Below, in pieces: positions 8,693 through 18,152 of a stretch of 64,000 bases of DNA. Under the pieces are notes generated by a model. The model saw only the letters and a program-made list of their open reading frames with translations, searched no databases and was not told the origin of the DNA. A program made the position numbers and the translations under genes. This DNA is from Bradyrhizobium sp. CSA207 (lineage in GTDB: Bacteria; Pseudomonadota; Alphaproteobacteria; Rhizobiales; Xanthobacteraceae), in assembly GCF_029051685.1 (NCBI RefSeq), contig NZ_JAACFT010000028.1, forward strand, positions 1 to 64,000. Direction: 5' to 3'. The stretch's first letter is position 1. The number at the start of each line of letters is the position of its first letter.

Positions 8693-9898
8693 TCAGGCTG
8701 GTTGCCTGGTCTTCAGGCTGTTCAGGGTCTCGACGACGCGTTTCAGTCCCGTCTCCAGCAGGTCTGGTGGAGCACCGAAACAGAGACGCAGGCCATTCAC
8801 GTCGCCAAAGGTACCGCCGGCAACGGATCCCACATCGGCTTCCTCCAGGAGCAATCGTGCAATGTCGTCGGTGGATCGAAGGTGGCCGCTGGCCGGCAAA
8901 GCTGAGACAAGCCTACTGAGATCGAGATAGAAGAAGAACGAGCCGTCGGCGCCCAGCGAGCTTACGTCCTGCAGACCAGAGAGGATGCGAAGACCATTGT
9001 TGCGAGCGTCGGACAGACGCTCATGCATCCTTCGTTCAAAACTGCCGTCGCCGACTTGAAGGTGATGCAGGATGGCATGCTGTGCGATTACATTGGCATT
9101 CGAGGTCGTATGGCTCTGCAGCTTCTTGGCCGCGGAAACGATCTCTGGAGGAGCTGCGAAGTAACCCAGGCGCCAACCGGTGATCGCCAGCTCTTTTGAG
9201 AAGGCGTTGACCAGGATTGTCCTTGAACGGACGCCGGGATGCGCCATGACGATCGACTCATGGCGCGAACCGGTGAATACGAAGCTGGAGTAGCTTTCGT
9301 CGGAAACGATCCAGAGCTGATAGTTGATCGCGAGATCGCCGATAGCTTGTAGAGTCGTTCGATCATACACTGCGCCAGTCGGATTGTTCGGCGAGTTTAT
9401 GATAATGGCTTTCGTGCGCGGGGTGACAGCGGCACGGATTGCATAAATTTCGGGAATATATGTCGGGGGACGGGCGTCAACGAACACGGGCTTAGCGCCG
9501 ACGAGAAGAACCTGGGACGAGAATGTCGGCCAGCAGGGACGAATGATGATGACCTCATCACCGGGATTGAACACGACCAAGGCAGCGTCGAGCAGGCCCT
9601 GCTTTGCACCCGCAGTGATAGCGATGTTATCCGTATTCCAGTCGATGCCTGTTTCCGCAGACAGCTTTGCGGCGACAGCGCCGCGAAGCGGCGTCAGGCC
9701 GATGGAATCGGTATACCGGTTCGCCCCGGCATTGATGGCGGCAATCGCTCCTTCGCGCACGGATGATGGTGGCTCGATGATGACTTCGCCGGCGGCCAGA
9801 TCGATGATCTGACGGCCGGTCGCGGCAGCTATCTTAGCCGCCTCACGGGCGGCGGCAGTGCCCGAACCTGACAGCAAAGACATCCGTTGCGCCAACAT
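8693..9898 (-). CDS. class I/II aminotransferase, first gene of the phosphonate operon
   Basis: 401 residues from the ATG at 9898, which has AGGAGGAG six bases upstream; a longer open frame to 10240 only reads through a relic and is rejected. NSPNNPTGAVYD (Asn171-Asn172), VSDESYS (Asp200) and NAFSKELAITGWRLGY (Lys235) are the cofactor contacts of aspartate-aminotransferase-like enzymes. It is not a class V enzyme like the usual 2-aminoethylphosphonate transaminase. Since no phosphonopyruvate decarboxylase is visible, direct transamination of phosphonopyruvate to phosphonoalanine is a reasonable guess. Its 5' end is duplicated in front of the gene at 12647. Confidence 0.8.
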   Translation of the reverse strand: MLAQRMSLLSGSGTAAAREAAKIAAATGRQIIDLAAGEVIIEPPSSVREGAIAAINAGANRYTDSIGLTPLRGAVAAKLSAETGIDWNTDNIAITAGAKQGLLDAALVVFNPGDEVIIIRPCWPTFSSQVLLVGAKPVFVDARPPTYIPEIYAIRAAVTPRTKAIIINSPNNPTGAVYDRTTLQAIGDLAINYQLWIVSDESYSSFVFTGSRHESIVMAHPGVRSRTILVNAFSKELAITGWRLGYFAAPPEIVSAAKKLQSHTTSNANVIAQHAILHHLQVGDGSFERRMHERLSDARNNGLRILSGLQDVSSLGADGSFFFYLDLSRLVSALPASGHLRSTDDIARLLLEEADVGSVAGGTFGDVNGLRLCFGAPPDLLETGLKRVVETLNSLKTRQPA

Positions 9899-9949
9899 GT
9901 GCGCTCCTCCTGCATCGATTGTCGAGTTTGTTAAGGTGATCGCAACCGC

Positions 9950-10197
9950 TTCGCCGCCGGTACGCGATCTGCCTCGGCGGATATCACTCTTCCGTTTGAC
10001 AACCGCGTCGTAGCCAAATGGGCTTAAGAGTTCATTGAGACCGGCGCCCCCTTCATCGCGCCATGGCGCCCTTATGCACTTACACGAAGAAGGAGGGGCG
10101 CGGTTGGAGCAGACTTGAGCACACAGTATTTTGGAATCGAGGAGCCAACGTATCGATCGCGGCCGTCGGCCAGAACAGATTTTGAGTGAGTTTGCAT
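9950..10197 (-). pseudogene. relic of the 5' end of a PEP mutase gene
   Basis: Immediately upstream of the aminotransferase, on the same strand, the sequence from the ATG at 10197 aligns with the start of the intact PEP mutase gene at 11396. MQTHSKSVLADGRDR corresponds to MKCQPQSVLANGPDR, and after a frameshift ILCAQVCSN corresponds to VLRAQVCSN. Similarity continues in eroded form to the codons for GYRDVN of the intact gene. The region upstream of both start codons also aligns (shared TTGATCTA and a purine-rich ribosome-binding site ending in TTC-A/G-GC before ATG). Most of the gene body is deleted. Confidence 0.7.
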
Positions 10198-10321
10198 GCT
10201 GAACTCCTTGCGGTTGATGTTTGCGTAGCCCGATGCTCATCCGTCAAATAGTTTGCTCCCATCAGTAGATCAAATACTAGCGTTGGTAGTTGACCCGGGC
10301 GCAAACGTAAGTCGTTAGAAT

Positions 10322-10770
10322 TGAGACGAGAGTTGCGGCTCTACGGTGCTCGGAGTCGAGTACGTCTCGAGTGGCCCTTGGCGATGGCTTCTATCATTTG
10401 CAAGCATGTCCATGCACAAGGCGGTTGAAACATGCCGCCGTCCGATCCTGAGAGTGCCGCCCGCGCTACCGACGATGCTTATTGAGCTCAGAGTGGTGCG
10501 GATAAGCGATGCATCGATGTGAACGACATCGGCGGTCGCGATCTTCGCCTTGAGACGGGCCCCCGCCCGCCCCGCTTGAAGATCATGCGGTGGCGCACTG
10601 CACCCCACCGCTCGCGGATGCGTATCAAGCTGGAGTGGTCGGGAAGAGCGTCATGCGGTCCTTAGCCGACGAACCATCGGATGGCGACATTGGCTTGAGC
10701 CTCCGATCGTCGACGATGCCTAGTGACAGCGCAGCGAGCATCAACCCTACAGCGACTTCCGGATAATCGC
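10322..10770 (-). pseudogene. IS1182-type transposase relic
   Basis: Reading the minus strand across frames gives ANVAIRWFVGYGLHDALPDHSSL, then KAKIATADVVHIDASLIRTTLSS, which match the DDE transposases of the IS1182 group (DVxHxDASLIRAxVS). Frameshifts and stops interrupt it. It fills part of the gap between the divergent phosphonate genes. Confidence 0.55.
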
Positions 10771-10974
10771 CCGGCCATCGCCGAAGAAGTAACAGTGAGA
10801 CTTCGTGGTGTAGCCGAGAAGAATAGAGTACGCGATCGACCCGAACCGCTCGGGGATTTGGTGGCGAAGCGAGGAGGTGACGAACAGCTCTATCTGATTC
10901 TGTTCCTTCTCAGCATGTGGCGCCCTCCGACCGCGACTCACAAGGAAAACGGAATCAGTCCGCGCGAACTCTTT

Positions 10975-11290
10975 TCGACAACCTCCACTCGGCAGCGCTG
11001 TCACGTGGCGTTCAGCACCTTGGCGGCCGCCTTGATGCCTCGTGGGCGTCCGAGACTCACTAGCTTGAGGCCGCGCAGACCCCGCCTGGCGAGCCTGCGC
11101 AGGAACGCCATCCGCGGATGGGCCGACATCCATGCCGGGGATTTCCGGCCGGCCATCCTGCACGATGATCGCGACGATCCCCGCGACCGAGACATTGCGA
11201 CCCTGCTGGCGCACCCTCACGCAGGTGGCGTCGATCCACAGAGAGGGCCATCGCCCTCGACCGGACGGGCGAGGAACGCCCCGTCAACTA
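10975..11290 (-). pseudogene. IS256-family transposase relic
   Basis: Minus-strand fragments in different frames read MDVGPSAD, FLRRLARRGLRGLKLV, GIKAAAKVLNATW and QRCRV, the conserved core of IS256 transposases (FLRxLxxRGLxGVxLVxSDAHxGLKAA...W QRCRVH). Neither end of the element could be identified. Confidence 0.6.
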
Positions 11291-11395
11291 TCAAGCCTGC
11301 TAATTGATCTAGATGTCAGAAATGGCGAGTGATTGCCGAATGAAGGTTGGGCTGCTCAGTCGGGCTCCTCAACCGTCGCTCCTGAGGTGTTCGGC

Positions 11396-12325
11396 ATGAA
11401 ATGTCAACCACAATCTGTACTCGCCAACGGTCCTGATCGATGCACCGCATCCTCGCCCGCAGAAGTGCTGCGTGCACAGGTGTGCTCCAATCTTGAACTC
11501 TCCTTCCTCATGGAAGCGCATGACGGCCTCTCCGCTGCGATCGCCGAGCGGGCAGGGTTCAAAGGTCTCTGGGCGTCCGGTCTTTCAATTGCCTCCTCTC
11601 TTGGGTATCGTGATGTCAACGAAGCGTCATGGTGCCAACTTGTCGATGCAGTCGAGCGGATCGTGGACTCGAGCAAACTGCCTGTTCTGGTTGACGGCGA
11701 TGGCGGCTTCGGGAATTTCAACAATGCACGCCTCCTTGCCCGCAAGCTCCGTCAACGAGGCGCTGCCGGCGTTGCGCTGGAGGACAGCTGCTTTCCGAAG
11801 ATGAACTCGCTCATTGGCGATCGTCACCCCCTCGCCGATATCCACGAATTCTCCGGCCGCCTGCGGGCAGTCAAGGATACAGTCGCGGAAGACTTGGTCC
11901 TCGTGGCCCGGATCGAGGCGTTGATCGCGGGGCATGGAATGGACGAAGCCATTTTACGCGCTCATGCTTACGCGGACGCGGGTGCGGATGCGATCCTCAT
12001 TCACTCGCGAAAGAGCACCGCGGACGAGGTTCTTTCCTTCACGCGCACCTGGCAAAGCCGATTGCCCGTCGTGATCGTGCCAACGACATACTATCGAACA
12101 CCAGTCTCTGCGTATCGTAATGCCCGCATCTCAACAGTGATCTGGGCCAACCACTCAGTGCGAGCTGCAATAGCAGCAATGGGACAGGCCTGCCGTCGCG
12201 TCATTGCTGAAGAAGGCGTTGCCGGCATTGAGCCCAATATTGCGACGCTCGACGAGGTCTTCGAACTGTTGAGGTATGACGAACTTGCCCGCGCGGAAGC
12301 GCGCTATCTTCATCCTCTTGACTGA
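11396..12325 (+). CDS. phosphoenolpyruvate mutase
   Basis: 309 residues of the isocitrate lyase/PEP mutase family; it converts PEP to phosphonopyruvate and so makes the C-P bond that starts nearly all phosphonate pathways. Clear mutase features: MEAHDGLSAAIAERAGFKGLWASGLSIA, VDGDGGFGNFNNARL (Asp100, Asp102, magnesium site), gating-loop residues Lys135, Asn137 and Ser138, ILIHSRKST and VIWANHSVRAAI. The loop motif usually written EDKxxPKxNS is EDSCFPKMNS here, with Ser131 in place of the first Lys; the second Lys and the Asn are kept. The ATG at 11396 is chosen because the relic at 10197 shares it and its upstream region. It diverges from the aminotransferase operon at 9898. Confidence 0.9.
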   Translation: MKCQPQSVLANGPDRCTASSPAEVLRAQVCSNLELSFLMEAHDGLSAAIAERAGFKGLWASGLSIASSLGYRDVNEASWCQLVDAVERIVDSSKLPVLVDGDGGFGNFNNARLLARKLRQRGAAGVALEDSCFPKMNSLIGDRHPLADIHEFSGRLRAVKDTVAEDLVLVARIEALIAGHGMDEAILRAHAYADAGADAILIHSRKSTADEVLSFTRTWQSRLPVVIVPTTYYRTPVSAYRNARISTVIWANHSVRAAIAAMGQACRRVIAEEGVAGIEPNIATLDEVFELLRYDELARAEARYLHPLD

Positions 12326-12379
12326 GGGCAATGACCTCGCATTTACACGCAACAGACTCGTTCTCGAAGGACCACCGTC

Positions 12380-12556
12380 ATGCAATCGGCCGCCTTACTG
12401 TTACGCTCCACCGCATGTTTCAGCGAAGCACAGGCGTTCCCTCTCAAAATTGGATGCGCCATAGACGGGCGCACAGCTCTTGCGCGGCTGATCCGAACAT
12501 GCTGCAGATCTACGGGGCTCATTTCTCTTTTGAAGAGGCGCCAACGCGGACGGTGA
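12380..12556 (+). CDS. possible small ORF of 58 codons, unknown
   Basis: The ATG at 12380 has AAGGA about nine bases upstream and the frame runs 58 codons to TGA at 12556, ending in a basic tail (LLKRRQRGR). Three Cys are present. I recognise no family. It lies between PEP mutase and the duplicated aminotransferase start and could equally be decayed DNA. Confidence 0.25.
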   Translation: MQSAALLLRSTACFSEAQAFPLKIGCAIDGRTALARLIRTCCRSTGLISLLKRRQRGR

Positions 12557-12599
12557 TCCGTCGTCCTCTTCAAGAAAGCCGGTAGACTCCACACCGCGA

Positions 12600-12694
12600 C
12601 AGCAACCACAACCACAAGTAACATTTGAGACCGAGGGAGAGCGCTTATGTTAACGCAACGGATGGTTCTGCTCAACTCTTCGGGCACAGCCGCC
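12600..12694 (+). repeat. duplicate of the aminotransferase 5' region (ribosome-binding site and first codons)
   Basis: The codons from 12647 give MLTQRMVLLNSSGTAA, against MLAQRMSLLSGSGTAA at the start of the aminotransferase at 9898. The bases before the start also match (GAGGGAGAGCGC here, GCAGGAGGAGCGC there), and similarity reaches about 45 bp upstream. It is in the opposite orientation to the intact aminotransferase gene. Confidence 0.65.
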
Positions 12695-14299
12695 AACGTG
12701 ACAAATCTGCGTGGCGGCGCCGTTCGCAACGTGTTCTCCTTCAGTATGCGCCGCTGGCGCAAGCAACTGACCCGGCTAGGGTTGATTGGGACCATAGTTG
12801 TCGCCTCAGCTGCGGCTGGCAGTGTCACCGATGCGCTTGCGGGAGACGAGGCGAAGGCTGCCATGCAAACCCAAATCGGCCGGGTGCAGCCGGGCGCTAA
12901 AGCCATCTCTCTACCGGTTCCCGCATGTGGCGAGACAACCCAAAAATTTGGCTCCAATGATCCGAACGATCCCGTCGATGGCACCGTCAACAAGATGATC
13001 ACCGAGTGGCTGCTGGCCGGCAACAAGGCCGCTTGGAAATCCAGATTCGGTCTTGATAGGCCCGCTCTTGGCGACGCAGAGTTCGAAATCGACACCTCCG
13101 GTTACGGGAAGGATCTCTTCCTGACCGGCCCCGAAGCCAAGACCCGCGGCATCGATCCGCATCGGAAGCAAGTACTGCCGCACCGCGGTCTGTTCGATAA
13201 TTCCAAGGGCATTCTCGAAAACACCATTTCAGCCGCCGACAACGCGCTTAAGCACGGTTTCCACGGTGTCGAACTCGATCTTCGCGCAGATAGGAGCGGC
13301 CATGCCTGGATGATGCATGACACTACACTCGGGCGGGTTACCGGCGATCCGAACAATTGCCTGATTTCGGATGTCCCTACCGAGGAAATCAAGAACATGA
13401 ACCTCTCGATATGGAATCCTTTCAATAATGAACGAATTCCGGCGCTTGACCGCAACGGCAATCCGCAAAAGATGGAAGACCTGCAGAATATGATCGATTA
13501 CGTCCGCGAGAAGAATAGAAACGGCGAGGAGTTCAACGTTATCATCGACCCCAAGGACGAGGTATCGACGATCAGAACAATCAAGGCGCTGTCGGCGCTT
13601 GATAATGCTGACGTGCGGAGGCACCTCGGCATCAAGATCTATTCAACCTATGTGCCCACTACCGACCTGATTATTGCGAGCTGGGACAGCAAGACCAGAA
13701 AAGTACTTGATCCACTGAACTTTGCCAATGTGACTGTCTCGCCTGATAACAAGCTCAATCTGATTCCGCTTCTCATCAAGGCGGAAGACGTCCAGTCGTC
13801 TAACATCGATAAAGACCAGGCGACCCAGGCCAGCGATTGGCTGACCTCCTTCGATAGGCTGGGCAATCTCACCATGGTGGAAATCTCCCGTTTCAAGGGA
13901 ACCGACAACTTCGACAAGATGAATCAGGTGACCGCGAAATTCCAGGCAGCGGGCAAGAAGTTCGCCAGTACGCCTGTCACGGCGTCCTATATCTCGGAAG
14001 CGTTCTCCGTTAACGGGCAGAAGTTTTACTATAGTGCTCAGGGCGTGCCGATCACCCTGCCCGGCCGTCCCGACATGGAGTTCCGCGCCACTTTCGGCGC
14101 GCTTGAGCCCTATGCCGACGTGCTGCTGTCCGACAATGCTTATTTGGAGACGCTCTATGCCGCCGGCTATATCACTGAGGGCAGCCATGCGGATTATGCC
14201 TTTCCGATAGATGCCCACTACAACCCGGCATCCATTATCGCCGCACCGAAGGTTATCAGTGGCAAGCCGAGCTGGATGAGCGATCCACGTCATCGGTGA
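12647..14299 (+). CDS. glycerophosphodiester phosphodiesterase-like protein
   Basis: 550 residues. The catalytic core is GDPD-like: HRGLFDNSKGILENTISAA (catalytic His-Arg and Glu-Asn), GVELDLR and the HDTTLGRVT motif with its second catalytic His. A hydrophobic segment (LIGTIVVASAAAGSVTDALA, about residues 45-64) suggests export, so it probably cleaves glycerophosphodiesters or related lipid head groups in the periplasm. The first 16 residues are not family sequence; they copy the start of the aminotransferase at 9898. Met34 (12746) is a second possible start but lacks a good ribosome-binding site. Head-group remodelling of phosphonolipids is inference. Confidence 0.75.
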   Translation: MLTQRMVLLNSSGTAANVTNLRGGAVRNVFSFSMRRWRKQLTRLGLIGTIVVASAAAGSVTDALAGDEAKAAMQTQIGRVQPGAKAISLPVPACGETTQKFGSNDPNDPVDGTVNKMITEWLLAGNKAAWKSRFGLDRPALGDAEFEIDTSGYGKDLFLTGPEAKTRGIDPHRKQVLPHRGLFDNSKGILENTISAADNALKHGFHGVELDLRADRSGHAWMMHDTTLGRVTGDPNNCLISDVPTEEIKNMNLSIWNPFNNERIPALDRNGNPQKMEDLQNMIDYVREKNRNGEEFNVIIDPKDEVSTIRTIKALSALDNADVRRHLGIKIYSTYVPTTDLIIASWDSKTRKVLDPLNFANVTVSPDNKLNLIPLLIKAEDVQSSNIDKDQATQASDWLTSFDRLGNLTMVEISRFKGTDNFDKMNQVTAKFQAAGKKFASTPVTASYISEAFSVNGQKFYYSAQGVPITLPGRPDMEFRATFGALEPYADVLLSDNAYLETLYAAGYITEGSHADYAFPIDAHYNPASIIAAPKVISGKPSWMSDPRHR

Positions 14300-14742
14300 G
14301 CCTATGGCCCATGGTGATCTGCACCACGATTGTTGCACGCCCCCTGCAGAAAGCTGCGAAGGGATATGATGAGCTGGCCAGTCGAAGGAATCCAAACATG
14401 AAGTCCTGCAAGAGTAGGACCGCGTCAGTTGGCGGCCCGCCATCGTGAATCGGCGGACGAGACAGCGCTTGACCTCCGCCTGCCGCATTCACGCAGAAGC
14501 ACGTAGTGCTAAGCTCGTGCATGAGAGCAAAAAGCAGCAACCAGCCTAACCATCACATCGTTCCGTCGGCTGCCGAACGATCGCCTGCTGCTTGGCATGA
14601 AGGGCATCCGCGCCGTGTGCAGCGGTGCCGTTCAGTACGTGGCGACGTCGGGGAATACTCGCCGCGTCTGGCCGGCTCTCCTGTTCGCGCCGATGCATGA
14701 GGAGCGACACGACATGAACGTGATCACATCAGAACGCAATTC
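14300..14742. other. no gene recognised
   Basis: Short ORFs on both strands only. No family motif, repeat or promoter was seen. It probably contains the lost 5' part of the IS630 relic that follows. Confidence 0.4.
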
Positions 14743-15303
14743 CCTGATCTCGGAAACTTGGGCTGCGAGGTGCGTCAGCCGATCCCGGCCAGGCCCGGAC
14801 AGCGCGAGCGCTACGATTATGAGTACCGCCGCAACGGCACCGTCAATCTCTTCGTTAACTTCGATCCGCATCGTGGCTGGCGCAACGTCAAGATAGCAGA
14901 CCGCCGCGCCGCCGTGGTCGCCCACTGCATGCCTGAACTCGTCGACGTCCATTATCCCGATGCCGCCAGTATCCGTGTCGTGCAGGACAATCTGTCGATC
15001 AGTCCGCCGGCGCGCTGTATCAAGCATTTGCGCCCGCCGAGGCCCGTCGCATCCTGCGTCGCCTCGAATTCTACTACACACCGAAACACGCCAGTTGGCT
15101 CAACATGGTCGAGTGCGAGATCAGCGTGCTGCAGCGCCAGTGTCTCGGCCGCCGCATCGACGACGCCAAACGGCTCCGAAAAGAGATCGCAGCATGGCAA
15201 CAGAAGCACGAGACCGCATCAAATGGATGTTCACAACCGACAAAGCCGGCGCCAAACTCGGCCGCGCATATCCAACCATCGCCAAAGAGTCAAAATTACT
15301 GTG
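14743..15303 (+). pseudogene. IS630-type transposase relic
   Basis: YDYEYRRNGTVNLFVNFDPHRGW, VVAHCMPELVDVHYPDA and VVQDNLS lie in one frame, then after a frameshift near 15000 come RILRRLEFYYTPKHASWLNMVECEISVLQRQCLGRRID and IKWMFTTDKAGAKLGRAYP. These are the second and third acidic regions and the end of IS630-family DDE transposases. The N-terminal half is missing. Confidence 0.7.
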
Positions 15304-15421
15304 ATGAACCACTAGCTAGGTCCAGCGGGCTTCCATAGCGATCCTTCAAGAACCTGGCGGCGCGCTCATGGATTCCTAGTTTTGAGCCAACAACGCCGCG
15401 TGGATTGTAGCTATCGACGAC

Positions 15422-16538
15422 TCAAGCCAAGCTGAATACGCCGGAGAAGACTGGCAGCTCATATCGGGCGACAATATTGTTGAAGCGAACATGGGTATCT
15501 ATCAGCTCTTCGAGATCGAACGAGAATGGAATGCCCATTTGCTTTACGACGAACGGTGTCAACACCGTCGGAGCAGGTGCTACGCCGATCTTCGCCAATT
15601 CTTCCAATCCATTAATCGTGTTCTCTGCAGCCTCAATTCCGGCCAGAAGGCAGCTTCCGGCTCCGAACCGACCAAACACGTCGACTGCGTCGGTAAAGAT
15701 CGGCATGTACTCTTCAAAAGTGTATTCGCCCTTCAGGCCACGGATATACTTTCTTCGCATTCCGGCATCGACGATATCGACCCCCGTGTTGAATCGCGAA
15801 ACGCCAGCATCTCTCAGAACTGAAAGGTAATTTCTTCGCTTATTTATCCCTGTCGTTTCGGATGCCCGGCGGAACCACCTGGGATACGTAAATACTCTTT
15901 GTATACCCCGCCTCTCTGAGCCGACGAGAGATTGTCGAATGTCGGTCCAATTCGGTCTTCTCATCCTTGATGCTTCCAGTGCATAGCCAAACGATATCGT
16001 ATTTGTCATCAAACGTGTGGCCATTCCTGTCCGCATAATTCAAACACTCCTGAAAATTGGCCTTGTAATTAGTATCACCTCCTTGAATGGCCAGCGCCTC
16101 CCATTCATTTTCTTTAAAACAGAATTCGCGCGAATAACAGCAGTAAACATGATAATCGAACACGAAACTCCGGGCGCCATTCGCGCGCATCATACCGAAA
16201 TTGTACATACCCGTAGGCGAGCGTTCGGGGTCAATATGTTGTCGACAACGGACTTGTTCAATCTCGTCGTTTATGGATGCAAGGAGGACCTCTCCGTCAA
16301 ACATAAATGGCGAGTTCGAATTGATCCGTACGGTGATCTTTTTGACGAACTGCGGGCCAAATATTTCGATTTCGAGTCTCGGTATGATTTGCCCAAGAAT
16401 TGGAAATGATATATCGGTCGTGAGAAGTTGAATTCCGTCTCTCAGTGCGCCAAGTCTGAAGACTTCCTCGATACGAACACCGTGCCTATTTTTGAGTGCA
16501 AGATCGAATTTTGCGATCCTCTTTTTCTGAATGCTCAT
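15422..16538 (-). pseudogene. radical SAM family protein, frameshifted
   Basis: The first 230 codons (16538-15840) and the last 135 codons lie in different frames that overlap near 15840-15900; joined they make about 370 residues. The later part (RRNYLSVLRDAGVSRFNTGVDIVDAG, FGRFGAGSCLLAGIEAAENTINGLEELAKIGVAP) reads like the beta4-beta6 region of a radical SAM barrel. The expected cluster motif C-x3-C-x2-C appears as CCYSREFC, with Arg (CGC) where the middle Cys (TGC) should be, a single-base change. With a frameshift and a lost cluster ligand it is almost certainly inactive. It may be an outlying remnant of the peptide locus at 20-28 kb. Confidence 0.6.
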
Positions 16539-17009
16539 GGCCGCACTCCACCTGCTGCAACGGATTCCTTAGATCGACCGAGCGCCATGCCTGCGACTTA
16601 AAATCCGTCACACGCCATGGCGGCCCCGACGAGATTGCTTGCTTTTGATGTCTGGGGCTTGCAGTGCTGCAGCTGCTTTCATGAAACGGCGACTTCCTTT
16701 GTCGAACTGCTTCAGCCTTGCATCCTTCCTCACTAATGATCAGAAAGCGATCATGCGCGCCAGGCGCGGATCGAGATTTGGTTGTGGATGCGCCATCAAG
16801 GCCGAGCAGGTGGATCAGCCGAAGCGCTGCGGCGAGATCAATCCGAGTAACCTGCAGTCCATCCTTGCTGGCCGATGCGCGCGCACGAGTTGTCATCACT
16901 TCCCAGTCTCTCAGTTGTGACGTTAAACGTGCGCCACGGTGGTCACAATTTACTCCATGCGATTTCACGACGGCCGTGATCGCAACAGATTGTTTGCCAC
17001 TTATAGGCA
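16539..17009. other. no gene recognised
   Basis: The minus strand keeps a 200-codon open frame across this stretch, but its composition (Arg/Ser rich, no motif) looks like chance. Confidence 0.3.
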
Positions 17010-17394
17010 ATCGGCGTGCCACAAGAGATGCTGTGCGAGCCGTTGACGAAACGATGCGCTTTGCACTGCGCCAACGTAGAACCGAGTCTCGGTGTCGGGT
17101 CTCTGCCATAAACTTATCAAACCGAACAGTGCTGAACGCGACAACACGGAGCGTTCATCGATATCGAAGCCTGGAGCATCGTTTCTTTTTAAGAACTTCA
17201 ACAACTCGATGGCTCGATGACGCTTGAGGCGTTTGCCGATGACGGAAGCCCGAGGTGACATCGAGCGCTGCAGACAGCAGGCATCCACGGCGCACGTATC
17301 TGGGCCGCCCCGGTACCCCAGGCATCACCGCCAAGGCCGGTAGCTCGCGTTCGAGTGCCTGGATCTGGCTTTTCTCATCGATGCCGAAGGACAA
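17010..17394 (-). pseudogene. IS630-type transposase fragment
   Basis: MSFGIDEKSQIQALERELPALAVMPGVPGRPRYVRRG and ALDVTSGF in one frame, then VIGKRLKRHRAIELLKFLKR in another. This is the first acidic region of IS630 transposases of the type with DEKSQIQALDRTQP. Frameshifted and truncated on both sides. Confidence 0.65.
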
Positions 17395-17529
17395 GGACCC
17401 CGTTCGTCGCTGGATAGGTAGCTAGAGTCTGACCGGCGAAGCCGGATGCGCCCTGCACAACGGAAATGCATCGTTCTCTCCACTTGCAAACAAGATTTGA
17501 AACAACCAGGCCGCGTGTCATGATGAGGA

Positions 17530-17690
17530 ATGACTGTACGATACGATATTCGATCCGAGACGAATGGCTGGACGGTTTACGACATCCGCACCGGTTTTGC
17601 TGCTGATCAATGACGTCGCCCAAAATGGCCTTCCCCTGGAAGACGCCGACGACCTGGCCGATCTGTTGAATCACCTACAATCAGAGCAAG
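17530..17690 (+). pseudogene. small conserved-type protein, frameshifted
   Basis: MTVRYDIRSETNGWTVYDI and, in another frame, GLPLEDADDLADLLNHLQSEQ resemble a short (about 60-70 residue) protein that I recall as common in Bradyrhizobium genomes, of unknown function. A stop (TGA) separates the two halves. Confidence 0.4.
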
Positions 17691-17699
17691 CCTACGTCA

Positions 17700-18152
17700 C
17701 TAAGGGCTTCGCGGGCGCCGCGATTTTCGCTCTGGTCGCCGCCCTTTGGTGTGGCGGAGGATAAACGTGTATCGACGGGAGCTTCCACGGGTCTTCGAAC
17801 TTCGCGACTTGGTCCAGTATTCATCATCGCGAGACGCTATTTCCAGAATTTTGAGAAATCGCTGTCGGAGATCCCTCAAAAACTGAAGCAGTTCCCGCGA
17901 CATCGAGCGGGACTTCCGATGTCGACGAAGGCCTTGGCCATGCCGTGAAGGCCCAGCGCGTTGTGCTGACCAGCGGTCAAGCCGCCAATCGGGGCGATTG
18001 GCGATGGTGGGGGCATATGATCTGCACGCGCTGACGGTGACAACTGCTGACTCTAGTAGGTTTGTTGTTCCCACGCATGAGCTAGTGACTAGGTCGTTTT
18101 GACAGACACGCCTCGCGCACCAACAGTGCAAGCCCTGCACAGGAGATCCTCT
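17700..18152. other. no gene recognised
   Basis: A minus-strand open frame of about 220 codons overlaps the start of the peptidase gene but has no recognisable motif and is basic and low in hydrophobic residues, as expected of a shadow frame. Confidence 0.3.

Noticed and set aside
9899..10240. N-terminal extension of the aminotransferase (open frame to 10240)
   Set aside because: The extension reads through a pepM relic, and a strong AGGAGGAG site precedes the ATG at 9898, giving the normal family length.
11310..11330. TGGC...TTGC sequence before pepM as a sigma-54 promoter
   Set aside because: Spacing between GG and GC is nine bases, not ten, and there is no NifA site upstream.
13643..14488. 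281-codon minus ORF under the GDPD gene
   Set aside because: Overlaps a gene with clear catalytic motifs; no motif of its own.
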